This document shows, piece after piece, positions 7,920 to 16,088 of a DNA stretch of 64,000 nt. Both the position numbers and the translations under genes were made by a program. Source of the stretch: Cohnella mopanensis (lineage in GTDB: Bacteria > Bacillota > Bacilli > Paenibacillales > Paenibacillaceae). The stretch's first letter is position 1. The number at the start of each line of letters is the position of its first letter. The notes below the pieces were generated by a model that ran no database searches, was not told where the DNA came from, and saw only the letters and a list, made by a program, of their open reading frames with translations. The DNA lies in contig NZ_JAKRWM010000014.1 in NCBI RefSeq assembly GCF_022352055.1, positions 124,001 to 188,000 on the forward strand, read 5' to 3'.

Positions 7920-9554
7920 ATGAGAGCAAGACGCACCTGGAAAAAAACATTAACGTTTGTGCTCGTGGCTGCTTTAACGACATTGACGGCATGCAGCGGA
8001 TCGAACAATAATCCCTCTACCGCAACCGGATCGGCAAGTCCGTCCGGCAGCTCCAAGAAAGTCGTGAATATCGGCGTGACTTATTCCCCGAATGCGCTGA
8101 ATCCCTTGTCCCCGGTAGGACTCGTATCCTCATACGTATCGGGCCTGATGTTCTTGCCCCTCGTAGAGCTTGACGAAGATTTGACATTTAAGCCGATGCT
8201 GGCTGATTCCATAGCAACGACGGATAACAAAACCTTCACTGTGAAGCTGAACGCGAATGCCAAATGGACGGACGGAACCCCGGTTACCGCGGATGACGTC
8301 ATCTTCACGATGAAGCTGATGAGTAACGCGAAGGTGGCATCCGGATTCGCTTATTTGTTCGCGATCTTGGAAGGCCTAGACGATTCCGGATATTTGCCGG
8401 GAGGGACTGCGGATATTTCCGGCGTTAAGAAGTTGGATGACCATACGATCGAGATGAAGACGAAAGCACCGACGACCTTAAACATTTTTCAAGACACGAT
8501 CGGAAGATACTTGCTCACCGTTCCTCAGTCCGTTCTCAAGGATGTAGCTCCGGAGAACATCAACAAGAGCGAATTTTTCCAGAAGCCGACCGTCACGAAC
8601 GGACCGTTCAAGCTCGTGAGCTATGACAGAGATCATTATGTACAGATGGAAGCAAACAAGGATTACTTCAAAGGCGCTCCTAAGCTGGAGCAATTGAATT
8701 TCAAAGTATTGCAAGGAACGGCGATCTCCGCGCAGCTTCAAAGCGGCGAAATCGACATGAACATTCCGTCGGCCGGCGTTATTCCGATTGCCGATTACGA
8801 GAAGGTCAAAGGTCTGGCAGGGTTCACGACGAACGATGGACCGCCGATTGCTACCCAATTCATGTACATCAATGAGAAAACGGTACCGGATGCCAAGCAA
8901 AGACAAGCTATCTCTTATGCGATCAATCGCCAGTTGATTGTCGAGAAGCTGCTTAAAGGCTCGGGGGAAGTCGTTGACGGGTTCTTGACCAGCTACAGCC
9001 CTTATGTGGACACTAGCGTGCAGCCTGTCGCGTACGACCCGGAGAAAGCGAAGAGCTTGCTGAAGGAATCGGGATGGGACGCTGGAAAAACAATCAATTT
9101 GTCTGTACTATCCGGCGATAGTACACTTGAACAAGCAGCTAATATTATGGCGGAGAACTTGAAAGCCGTCGGCGTTAACGCCAAAATTCAAATGCTGGAC
9201 CTGGCTACCCTGATCGATAAGCTTGTGAAGATGGAGTATGATCTCGGGATTCTTACCGTCTCCCTGTCTCCGGTCAATCCGCTGCCGGACGTGGCTTACT
9301 TCCTTCATGAAGGTAACCCTAACGGGTACAAGAATGCGGAAATCGAGACATTGCTTACTGCATTGCAGGCCGAAACCGATGAGGCCAAGATAAAAGAAAA
9401 CTACAGCAAGCTGCAGAAGATCGTCGCTCAAGACGTTCCGATGCCTTCCATTTACGCCATGAAAGCTTTGGGAGCTATGAATGGCAAAGTAACCGGTGCT
9501 AAGCCAAAAGACTACGGCATGTTCATCAATGTCCATGAGTGGGACGTAAAATAA
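7920..9554 (+). CDS. Peptide ABC transporter substrate-binding lipoprotein
   Basis: A 544-residue extracellular solute-binding protein of family 5 (OppA/DppA type). The ATG at 7920 is preferred over the GTG at 7911 because AGGGAG sits eight bases upstream. The signal peptide ends in the lipobox LTAC at about residue 25, followed by a Ser/Asn/Gly-rich linker. Family 5 features include the entry around GVTYSPNALNPLSP, the KLNANAKWTDGTPVTADDV block near residue 110 and the VTNGPFKLVSYDRDHYVQ strand. It heads the A-D-F-B-C operon. The ligand (oligopeptide, dipeptide or another small molecule) cannot be decided from sequence. Confidence 0.92.
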   Translation: MRARRTWKKTLTFVLVAALTTLTACSGSNNNPSTATGSASPSGSSKKVVNIGVTYSPNALNPLSPVGLVSSYVSGLMFLPLVELDEDLTFKPMLADSIATTDNKTFTVKLNANAKWTDGTPVTADDVIFTMKLMSNAKVASGFAYLFAILEGLDDSGYLPGGTADISGVKKLDDHTIEMKTKAPTTLNIFQDTIGRYLLTVPQSVLKDVAPENINKSEFFQKPTVTNGPFKLVSYDRDHYVQMEANKDYFKGAPKLEQLNFKVLQGTAISAQLQSGEIDMNIPSAGVIPIADYEKVKGLAGFTTNDGPPIATQFMYINEKTVPDAKQRQAISYAINRQLIVEKLLKGSGEVVDGFLTSYSPYVDTSVQPVAYDPEKAKSLLKESGWDAGKTINLSVLSGDSTLEQAANIMAENLKAVGVNAKIQMLDLATLIDKLVKMEYDLGILTVSLSPVNPLPDVAYFLHEGNPNGYKNAEIETLLTALQAETDEAKIKENYSKLQKIVAQDVPMPSIYAMKALGAMNGKVTGAKPKDYGMFINVHEWDVK

Positions 9555-9598
9555 AGTAATCGCATCAAGGGAATCTGATCATCAAGGTGGTGATAGGG

Positions 9599-10600
9599 AT
9601 GGAGTCTTTGCTTGCCGTCAGCCACTTGCAAACGGCTTTTGACACGGACCAAGGCAAAATCGTAAGCGTTGACGATGTTAGCTTTAACTTGAAGCCCGGG
9701 GAGACCTTGGCGCTCGTAGGAGAATCGGGTAGCGGGAAGAGCGTTACCGCTCTATCGATCATGCGGCTGCTTGGAAAGAGCAGTCGGATTGACGAGGGTC
9801 AAATTCTGCTGGAAGGCACGGATATCCTGAAGCTGGATGACCGGCAGATGAGAGAGATTCGCGGCAATCGGATTTCCATGGTTTTTCAAGAGCCGATGAC
9901 TTCGCTCAACCCTGTCTTCACGATCGGGTACCAGATGTGCGAGGCCATTAAGCTTCATTTGCATCAAAGCTCTCGGGAAGCGCGGGCCACCGCGATCGAA
10001 ATGCTTAGGAAAGTCGGCTTGCCGCGGCCGGAAGAGATGATGAACGAATACCCCTTCGCCTTGTCGGGAGGGATGAGACAACGGGTCATGATCGCCATGG
10101 CCCTTTCTTGCAAGCCGAAAGTTCTTATCGCGGACGAGCCGACGACGGCGCTTGACGTGACTGTCCAAGCTCAGATCATGCGGTTGATGAAGCAACTGTG
10201 CGAGGAAGCGGGCACGGCGATTCTGTTGATCACCCATGATCTCGGCGTCGTTGCGGAGATGGCGAATAGGGTACTCGTCATGTACGCGGGGCAAGTCGTC
10301 GAGGAAGCGGATGTATACACGTTATTCGACGATCCTAAACATCCGTATACCCGGGGCTTATTAAAATCGATACCGAGCTTGGATGTCGCGGAAGGCGATC
10401 AATTAGAGTCAATACCGGGTTCGGTGCCTGCTCGATACCAGTTCATGAAGGGTTGCCGATTCTATAATCGCTGCTACCTGGCAACCGAGCATTGCAAGAA
10501 TCACCTTCCTCCGCTTGAGGACAAGCAGGAAGGTCAGCTGGCACGTTGCTGGGAAGTAGGGAGATCAGGGGAGGGAGCCGTGGATGAAACCTATGGATAA
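9599..10600 (+). CDS. oppD: Peptide ABC transporter ATP-binding protein OppD-type
   Basis: A 333-residue ATPase. Walker A GESGSGKS, Q-loop FQEPMTSLNP, signature LSGGMRQRV, Walker B VLIADEPTTALD and the switch histidine in LLITHDLGVV are intact. The C-terminal oligopeptide-transporter extension with conserved cysteines (GCRFYNRC, C near residue 301) is present, as in Opp/Dpp ATPases. The ATG at 9599 follows AAGGTGG at good spacing; an in-frame GTG at 9587 lies within that site. Its 3' end overlaps oppF by 17 bases. Confidence 0.93.
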   Translation: MESLLAVSHLQTAFDTDQGKIVSVDDVSFNLKPGETLALVGESGSGKSVTALSIMRLLGKSSRIDEGQILLEGTDILKLDDRQMREIRGNRISMVFQEPMTSLNPVFTIGYQMCEAIKLHLHQSSREARATAIEMLRKVGLPRPEEMMNEYPFALSGGMRQRVMIAMALSCKPKVLIADEPTTALDVTVQAQIMRLMKQLCEEAGTAILLITHDLGVVAEMANRVLVMYAGQVVEEADVYTLFDDPKHPYTRGLLKSIPSLDVAEGDQLESIPGSVPARYQFMKGCRFYNRCYLATEHCKNHLPPLEDKQEGQLARCWEVGRSGEGAVDETYG

Positions 10601-11585
10601 GCTCGATGAAGCTCAATCCTCACCGCTACTTACGCTTGATAGGCTGAAGAAATATTACCCCATCCGTCGGGGTATTCTTAACCGGACCGTCGATAACGTG
10701 AAGGCTGTCGACGGCGTGGATCTATCTATCTATGCCGGAGAAACCCTCGGCCTTGTCGGAGAATCGGGCTGCGGAAAGTCCACCATCGGCAGGTCTATCG
10801 TCGGTTTGGAGAAGCCGACGGAAGGACGCATTCTGTTCGACGGGAAGGACATTGCGGGTTACTCCGCTAGCGAGCGGGTTAACTTCCGAACGCAGCTCCA
10901 GATCGTTTTTCAAGATCCCTATTCGTCCTTGAATCCCCGGAAGCGTGTCTCCGATTTAATTGCCGAACCGCTTAAAGTTCACCGTATCGTACCGGATAAG
11001 GAGATAACCAAGGAAGTCGACAGGCTGCTCGATATCGTAGGGTTGCCTATGAATAGCAGAAACCGCTTCCCGCACGAATTTTCCGGGGGACAGCGGCAGA
11101 GAATAGGAATAGCAAGAGCACTGTCGCTTAGGCCGAAGCTGATCGTCTGCGACGAGCCCGTATCCGCGCTCGACGTGTCGATTCAAGCGCAAGTGCTTAA
11201 TCTGTTCAAGGACTTGCAGAAGGAATTCAACCTGACTTACCTTTTCATCGCCCATGGCCTTGGCGCCGTTAGATATATTAGCGATAGAATCGCGGTCATG
11301 TATCTCGGGAAGATCGTAGAGATCGGGACGGCCAAGGAGCTATTCGAGAATCCGCGGCATCCTTATACGGGAGCGTTGATGGATGCTTACCCCGTTGCGA
11401 ATCCGCGTCTGAGGAATCGAAAGAAAATCGTGCTTCAGGGAGACGTTCCAAGTCCCGTGAACCCTCCGACAGGCTGCCGATTCCATACGCGATGCCCGAA
11501 TGCGCGGGCGGAATGCCAAGAGCGGGAGCCGGAGCTGGCGGGAGACGGCCAACACTCGGTTGCTTGTTTCTTCCCTAACGATTAA
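10584..11585 (+). CDS. oppF: Peptide ABC transporter ATP-binding protein OppF-type
   Basis: A 333-residue ATPase, partner of the preceding one. Walker [10 protein letters not shown]-loop [14 protein letters not shown], signature FSGGQRQRI, Walker [13 protein letters not shown]. The switch region reads AHGLGAV where most family members have AHDL; the histidine is kept, so activity is not excluded. The C-terminal cysteine-containing extension ([15 protein letters not shown]) is typical of OppF. The start overlaps oppD and follows GGGAGGGAG. Confidence 0.93.
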   Translation: MKPMDKLDEAQSSPLLTLDRLKKYYPIRRGILNRTVDNVKAVDGVDLSIYAGETLGLVGESGCGKSTIGRSIVGLEKPTEGRILFDGKDIAGYSASERVNFRTQLQIVFQDPYSSLNPRKRVSDLIAEPLKVHRIVPDKEITKEVDRLLDIVGLPMNSRNRFPHEFSGGQRQRIGIARALSLRPKLIVCDEPVSALDVSIQAQVLNLFKDLQKEFNLTYLFIAHGLGAVRYISDRIAVMYLGKIVEIGTAKELFENPRHPYTGALMDAYPVANPRLRNRKKIVLQGDVPSPVNPPTGCRFHTRCPNARAECQEREPELAGDGQHSVACFFPND

Positions 11586-11603
11586 GAACCGAGGTGTTTT
11601 TTT

Positions 11604-12575
11604 TTGTTTAATTATGTGATCCGCCGATTGCTGATTGCCATTCCGGTATTGTTCGGCGTAACGATCATCAATTTCGTAATCATGAGGATGGCGCCGGGCA
11701 ATCCCGTAGACATGCTCGTAAACCCGAAGCTGCCGGAAGCGGCATTGGAAGCCAAGAGAATCGAGCTGGGGCTTAACGCTCCGGCTTATGAACAGTATTT
11801 TCGCTGGTTAGGCAATCTGTTCCGCGGCGACTTGGGTTATTCCATGATTACCTATCAGCCCGTGGGGAAAATGATAGGGGAACATATGGGACCGACGCTG
11901 CTATTGATGGGAATCGCCCTGATTCTAGGGATTGCGATTGCTATTCCTCTTGGCGTGCTCAGCGCCTCGAAGCAATATTCTAAATTGGATTATTTCGCGG
12001 TGACGGGGTCATTCTTGGGAATCTCGATTCCTAACTTTTTTCTGGCATTAGGACTCATCTACGTATTCGCTTTGCACCTCAAGATCCTGCCGTCCAGCGG
12101 AATGACCGAGCTTGGAAGCGGGGGAGGGTTTACGGATGTTCTCGTGCATCTGATCTTACCCGTTATCGTGCTTACGGCTAACGTCGCCGGGAGAAATATT
12201 CGATACGTTCGTTCGAGCATGCTGGAGATATTAGGGCAGGATTATTTGCGGACGGCCCGCGCGAAGGGGCTCGGAGAATTTCTAGTCGTGAACAGGCACG
12301 CCATGAGAAATGCCTTGATTCCGATCGTAACGGTGCTGGGCATGGAAATTCCGATCTTATTTGGAGGCGCGGTTGTTATCGAGCAGATTTTCTCTTGGCC
12401 GGGAATCGGGCAATTGACGATGTCTTCCATCATGAGCCGCGACTATTCGATGATCATGGGACTGAATCTGGTAGCGGCGTTTATCGTCATAGCGGCGAAT
12501 TTACTTACGGATATCGCCTATGCCCTGGTTGATCCGAGAATTAAAAATAGTTACCAGGGAGCGGCGGCCAAATGA
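11604..12575 (+). CDS. oppB: Peptide ABC transporter permease OppB-type
   Basis: A 323-residue permease with six membrane helices. It begins MFNYVIRRLLIAIPVLFGVT, the standard OppB/DppB opening, and has the inner-membrane EAA-like loop around DYLRTARAKGLGE. The start is TTG at 11604, eight bases after GAGGTG; no ATG fits. It overlaps the next permease by four bases (ATGA). Confidence 0.92.
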   Translation: MFNYVIRRLLIAIPVLFGVTIINFVIMRMAPGNPVDMLVNPKLPEAALEAKRIELGLNAPAYEQYFRWLGNLFRGDLGYSMITYQPVGKMIGEHMGPTLLLMGIALILGIAIAIPLGVLSASKQYSKLDYFAVTGSFLGISIPNFFLALGLIYVFALHLKILPSSGMTELGSGGGFTDVLVHLILPVIVLTANVAGRNIRYVRSSMLEILGQDYLRTARAKGLGEFLVVNRHAMRNALIPIVTVLGMEIPILFGGAVVIEQIFSWPGIGQLTMSSIMSRDYSMIMGLNLVAAFIVIAANLLTDIAYALVDPRIKNSYQGAAAK

Positions 12576-13492
12576 ATCTGGATAAGAACAGCAGCATGGA
12601 TCGGGATGAGCCGCTCATCGAGTCGGAAGCTTGGATTGCGAAGAGCGATGACAGCTCCGCTAAGCTATTCGCTCGCCGGTTCAAGAAGCATAAGCTTGCC
12701 GTTGCAGGGCTTGCCGTTATGGCCGTTCTCGCATTATGCGCGATTTTCGCCCCGCTGATCGCGCCGTATGACCCGAGTACGATAACGGATAGCTTCAGTG
12801 CGGCTCCGTCTTGGCAGCACCCGCTCGGCACGGATCAGATCGGACGGGACGAATTGTCGCGACTGATCTATGCGGCTAGAATTTCCCTGTCGGTCGGGAT
12901 AGGATCCATTCTCATCTCGTCGGTCATCGGGACTGTACTTGGACTTGTATCGGGATACTATGGCGGCTGGGTAGATAATATCATCATGAGAATAACGGAC
13001 GTATTCATGTCGTTTCCGTATATTATGCTGATCCTCGTCGTTGCCAGCATCGTGGGCCCGGGATTAACGAACATTATATTGATTTTGGGTTTTCTGGGGT
13101 GGCCTAGTGTGGCGCGGCTGGTGCGAGGGAACGTGCTGTCCATTAAGGAAACGGACTATGTCAAAGCGAGCGTCGTATTGGGTTTTAAGACTCCAAGAAT
13201 TTTGTTCATGCATATTCTGCCGAATACGGTCGCTCCGATCTTGATCTATGCGACCTCCGGGGTCGCGGGAGCGATTCTGGACGAGGCCGCGCTCAGCTTT
13301 CTCGGTCTAGGAGTACAACCGCCTACCCCGAGTTGGGGGAACATGCTGGCGAGCGCGCAGTCGCTTACGGTACTCACCTCCCAGCCATGGCAGTGGATTC
13401 CGCCAGGGGTTATGATCATTCTGAGCGTGCTGTCGATCAACTTCATCGGCGATGCTCTTCGAGATGCTCTCGACCCTAAGAATACGAAATAA
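12572..13492 (+). CDS. oppC: Peptide ABC transporter permease OppC-type
   Basis: A 306-residue permease. The cytoplasmic N-terminus contains FARRFKKHKLAVAG, followed by helix one, the periplasmic HPLGTDQIGRDELSRLIYAAR motif and the EAA loop near YVKASVVLGFKTPRI. This is the DppC/OppC pattern. It is the last gene of the operon, followed by a strong terminator. Confidence 0.92.
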   Translation: MNLDKNSSMDRDEPLIESEAWIAKSDDSSAKLFARRFKKHKLAVAGLAVMAVLALCAIFAPLIAPYDPSTITDSFSAAPSWQHPLGTDQIGRDELSRLIYAARISLSVGIGSILISSVIGTVLGLVSGYYGGWVDNIIMRITDVFMSFPYIMLILVVASIVGPGLTNIILILGFLGWPSVARLVRGNVLSIKETDYVKASVVLGFKTPRILFMHILPNTVAPILIYATSGVAGAILDEAALSFLGLGVQPPTPSWGNMLASAQSLTVLTSQPWQWIPPGVMIILSVLSINFIGDALRDALDPKNTK

Positions 13493-13499
13493 ATAGACG

Positions 13500-13549
13500 G
13501 GGCTGTAGTGGAAGTTAGGGTAATCCGACCTTCCGCTACAGCCCTTTTA
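13500..13549 (+). terminator. Intrinsic terminator of the opp operon
   Basis: Fifteen-base stem (GGGCTGTAGTGGAAG paired with CTTCCGCTACAGCCC) followed by TTTTAT. Confidence 0.92.
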
Positions 13550-13572
13550 TTGCAATTGTAAGTACGGCCCCG

Positions 13573-13751
13573 AAATAACTGTAATTCTACAGTTATTTTT
13601 GCCGAGTTCTGCCCTTGTCTTATGATTAGATGGAAAAATCCATTTATTATTCAGATTTTAGAGATAAAACTATCTATTCGATCGAATTAACTGTAGATAT
13701 CCACTTATTTTGATTTTTCGTTCTGTGGGCATCTAAATAAATGGATTTTTC
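13573..13751. repeat. Intergenic inverted-repeat element, copy 1
   Basis: This 336-base gene-free gap (13493-13828) holds nested inverted repeats. AAATAACTGTA (13573-13583) pairs with TACAGTTATTT (13588-13598), and GAAAAATCCATTTATT (13633-13648) pairs exactly with AATAAATGGATTTTTC (13736-13751). ATATCCACTTATTT lies near 13697-13710. The same building blocks (CCGAAATAACTGTA, ATAAATGGAT, ATCCACTTAT) recur in the gap at 56.6-56.8 kb, so I call it a dispersed intergenic element. It has no coding capacity. Confidence 0.65.
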
Positions 13752-13828
13752 TACTTGTTTTTTGAATTAAGGAAAAGGACACTCGAAGTGGTGCCAAAGC
13801 TCAGATCCGCAAGGTCAGAATAGGCTGT

Positions 13829-14746
13829 CTACTTCGGTTTAACCGGAATGCAAAATTCAACCCGAACAAGATGATCTGGATCGCTAAGGGGATCGCCGTA
13901 GAAGATTTCCATCTGATGGCGGGAGTCGTCCCAAACGTAGGGGCTGAGAGGAAGCCATTGGATGCTTACGAGATGGATGAGATCGCGGACGATATCCGCT
14001 TGATCCTCCAGATAGACGACGGCGTATTTGCCGCCGGGTAATGTTATCCTTTCCACGTCGAGAGTCGGCGCGAACGGCAGGTCGGTCGTAATACATGCGG
14101 AATAGCGATGCTTCGTAGCCGGTGTGATGTAGGGATCGCTCGGGATTACTCCTATGTACATGGAATTGCAGACAAGCAGGTCTCTGGCTCTCATCCAAGC
14201 CTCCGCCCGGTTGAAGGCGTCGGAGATGTCGGGATTCGGTTCGTCGGTGTTGATGGTGCCTTGGTATCGGATGCATGCGGCTTGTCTTTCGGGTAGAACG
14301 TTTATGCTTATTTTCAGGGCATTGTATCTCGATTCCAGTAGTCGCCACCTCTCTTGTCGAGACCCGGCGGCTTCATGGCTTCCTCTGAAAGAGTCCGTAA
14401 CGGCATTGAGGTTATACCTGCTCCGATATTCCGAGGGCGATAGTCCGATATGCGAGCGGAACGTTCTGGAAAAATGGGCTGAAGACTGAAGACCGCACTC
14501 CAAAGAGATGTCGGACAGGCTGCGCTCGGTTTGGAAGATTAGCAGCTTGGCGGCTTTCTCCACGCGCAGGCGGTTGATGAAACGATGAACGTTCTCGTTC
14601 ATCGTTTTTTTGAATATCCGGTGAAAATGATACGCGGAAAATGCGGCAATGTCCGTAAGCTCGTCTATAGGAAGAGGCGAAGAGAGGTTCTTCTCGATAT
14701 AATCGACGACCCGGTTCATGCGATCCTGGTATTCTTTGTCGAGCAA
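13829..14746 (-). CDS. AraC family regulator with GyrI-like effector domain
   Basis: About 305 residues. The N-terminal 110 residues are a double AraC helix-turn-helix: VVDYIEKNLSSPLPIDELTD, FSAYHFHRIFKKTM, then LSDISLECGLQSSAHFSRTF and GLSPSEYRSRY. Residues about 145-305 form a GyrI-like/AraC effector-binding domain (WMRARDLLVCNSMYIGVIPSDP and ITLPGGKYAVV), the BmrR/Rob arrangement that senses small lipophilic molecules. The start is taken as TTG at 14746, but no good ribosome-binding site precedes it; GGAG lies further upstream at a spacing that would fit an ATC codon near 14761. Divergent from the beta-lactamase-like gene. Confidence 0.85.
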   Translation of the reverse strand: MLDKEYQDRMNRVVDYIEKNLSSPLPIDELTDIAAFSAYHFHRIFKKTMNENVHRFINRLRVEKAAKLLIFQTERSLSDISLECGLQSSAHFSRTFRSHIGLSPSEYRSRYNLNAVTDSFRGSHEAAGSRQERWRLLESRYNALKISINVLPERQAACIRYQGTINTDEPNPDISDAFNRAEAWMRARDLLVCNSMYIGVIPSDPYITPATKHRYSACITTDLPFAPTLDVERITLPGGKYAVVYLEDQADIVRDLIHLVSIQWLPLSPYVWDDSRHQMEIFYGDPLSDPDHLVRVEFCIPVKPK

Positions 14747-14907
14747 CGACTTGGGGAGGGGGATGGCAGATCACTCCGTTTAATGGCGCTTTTTCCCATC
14801 ATAGCAAAAATCGTTAAATGAATGGCAAAAAACGAAAAGATTTCTGCCGCGAGCCGCGATATGATGAGTCGTGTTCCGTTTGGATATTTTAGAGAGGGGC
14901 ACATCTC

Positions 14908-16032
14908 ATGCTTAGTAAGTTAACAGAAAAGGCAACGTACTCGATAGCGTTCCTATTGGTGCTAATTGTAATCTTCCTGACCGGTTGTTCCTCTAATATA
15001 GACAGCCCGGCAGCGATTACGACTGAGCAGCAGGCAATAACCGTGCAAGAGCCGGATTATTGGCCGACCTACGGTTGGCGGACGGCGGATGCGGAAGAGC
15101 GCGGTATGGACTCCTCCCAGCTGGACGACATCTTGAGGGAGGTCACCTATCGACCGATACAGTCGATGGTAGTGGTTAAAAACGGGTATATCGTCAGCGA
15201 ATATTATCAAGAAAGTCAGCCGGATAAAGATTACGAGATTTACTCCGTGACGAAGAGCATAACATCGGCTTTGATCGGGATCGCGATAGAGCAAGGACTC
15301 ATTAAGAGCATAGACGACAAAGTGCTCGATTACTTTCCGGAGTATGCCGAAGCGGTGGCGGAGGACGGCAAGAAGGAGATTACGATCGAGAACCTGCTTA
15401 CGATGACGTCGGGGTTGGATTGGCCGGAATGGACAAGCTGGAATTACCGCGTCGATCCGTTGATCGAGTCGAAGGACTGGCCGGGGTTCGTGCTGCGGAG
15501 ACCGATGGAAGACAAACCGGGAGAATCGTTCAATTACAATACCGGGGGGTCGCAGTTGCTGGCATCGATTTTGAAAAAAACAACCGGCCAGAGCGAATAC
15601 GATTTCGCCAAAAAAGTGCTGTTCGAGCCACTGGGCATTACGCGCGAAATGCGATGGTACCCTAGTACGGATGGTACGAACACGGGAGGCTTCGGCCTGA
15701 AAATGACCGCGAGAGACCAGGCGAAATTCGGTCTTCTGTACTTGCACGGCGGCAAATGGGAGGGCAAGCAAATCGTCCCCGAGGACTGGGTTAAGACCTC
15801 CACGAAAGTGCATTCTCAGGGAAACTATATGTTCGGAAAATACGGATACCATTGGTGGGTAGGGGAATATGGCGGAGAGCAGGTATTCAATGCGATGGGT
15901 TACGGAGGACAATACATTTTCGTCGCGCCCGCATTGGACCTCGTCGTTGTATTCAGTTCCAATTCGCCGATGGATGCAACGATGCCTCAGTCTATTTATA
16001 CGCAGATCGTCAAAGCCGCTAGGGAAAAGTAG
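14908..16032 (+). CDS. Serine beta-lactamase-like lipoprotein (class C / PBP fold)
   Basis: A 374-residue lipoprotein. The signal peptide ends in the lipobox LTGC (Cys near residue 27). The active-site motif SVTK (SxxK) follows DYEIYSVTKSI near residue 118, and YNTGG (Tyr-x-Asn) near residue 210 supplies the second motif. Family members include esterases, D-aminopeptidases and class C beta-lactamase relatives; antibiotic resistance should not be assumed. The start follows GAGAGGGG. A strong terminator is shared with the convergent mannanase gene. Confidence 0.9.
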   Translation: MLSKLTEKATYSIAFLLVLIVIFLTGCSSNIDSPAAITTEQQAITVQEPDYWPTYGWRTADAEERGMDSSQLDDILREVTYRPIQSMVVVKNGYIVSEYYQESQPDKDYEIYSVTKSITSALIGIAIEQGLIKSIDDKVLDYFPEYAEAVAEDGKKEITIENLLTMTSGLDWPEWTSWNYRVDPLIESKDWPGFVLRRPMEDKPGESFNYNTGGSQLLASILKKTTGQSEYDFAKKVLFEPLGITREMRWYPSTDGTNTGGFGLKMTARDQAKFGLLYLHGGKWEGKQIVPEDWVKTSTKVHSQGNYMFGKYGYHWWVGEYGGEQVFNAMGYGGQYIFVAPALDLVVVFSSNSPMDATMPQSIYTQIVKAAREK

Positions 16033-16036
16033 AAGG

Positions 16037-16079
16037 GCAAAGGCCGTGAACCTTCCTGCGAAGAATTCACGGCCTTTGC
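16037..16079. terminator. Bidirectional intrinsic terminator
   Basis: Fourteen-base perfect stem GCAAAGGCCGTGAA / TTCACGGCCTTTGC between the convergent hydrolase and mannanase genes. Confidence 0.88.
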
Positions 16080-16088
16080 GTTGCACGT

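Noticed and set aside
13493..13828. Degenerate insertion sequence in the gap after the opp operon
   Set aside because: No transposase fragment, no terminal repeats of IS type and no target duplication are visible; a small non-coding repeat element fits better.
14962..16086. 374-codon open frame on the strand opposite the beta-lactamase-like gene
   Set aside because: It is the antisense shadow of a gene with clear motifs; its translation is Arg-rich and shows no domain.
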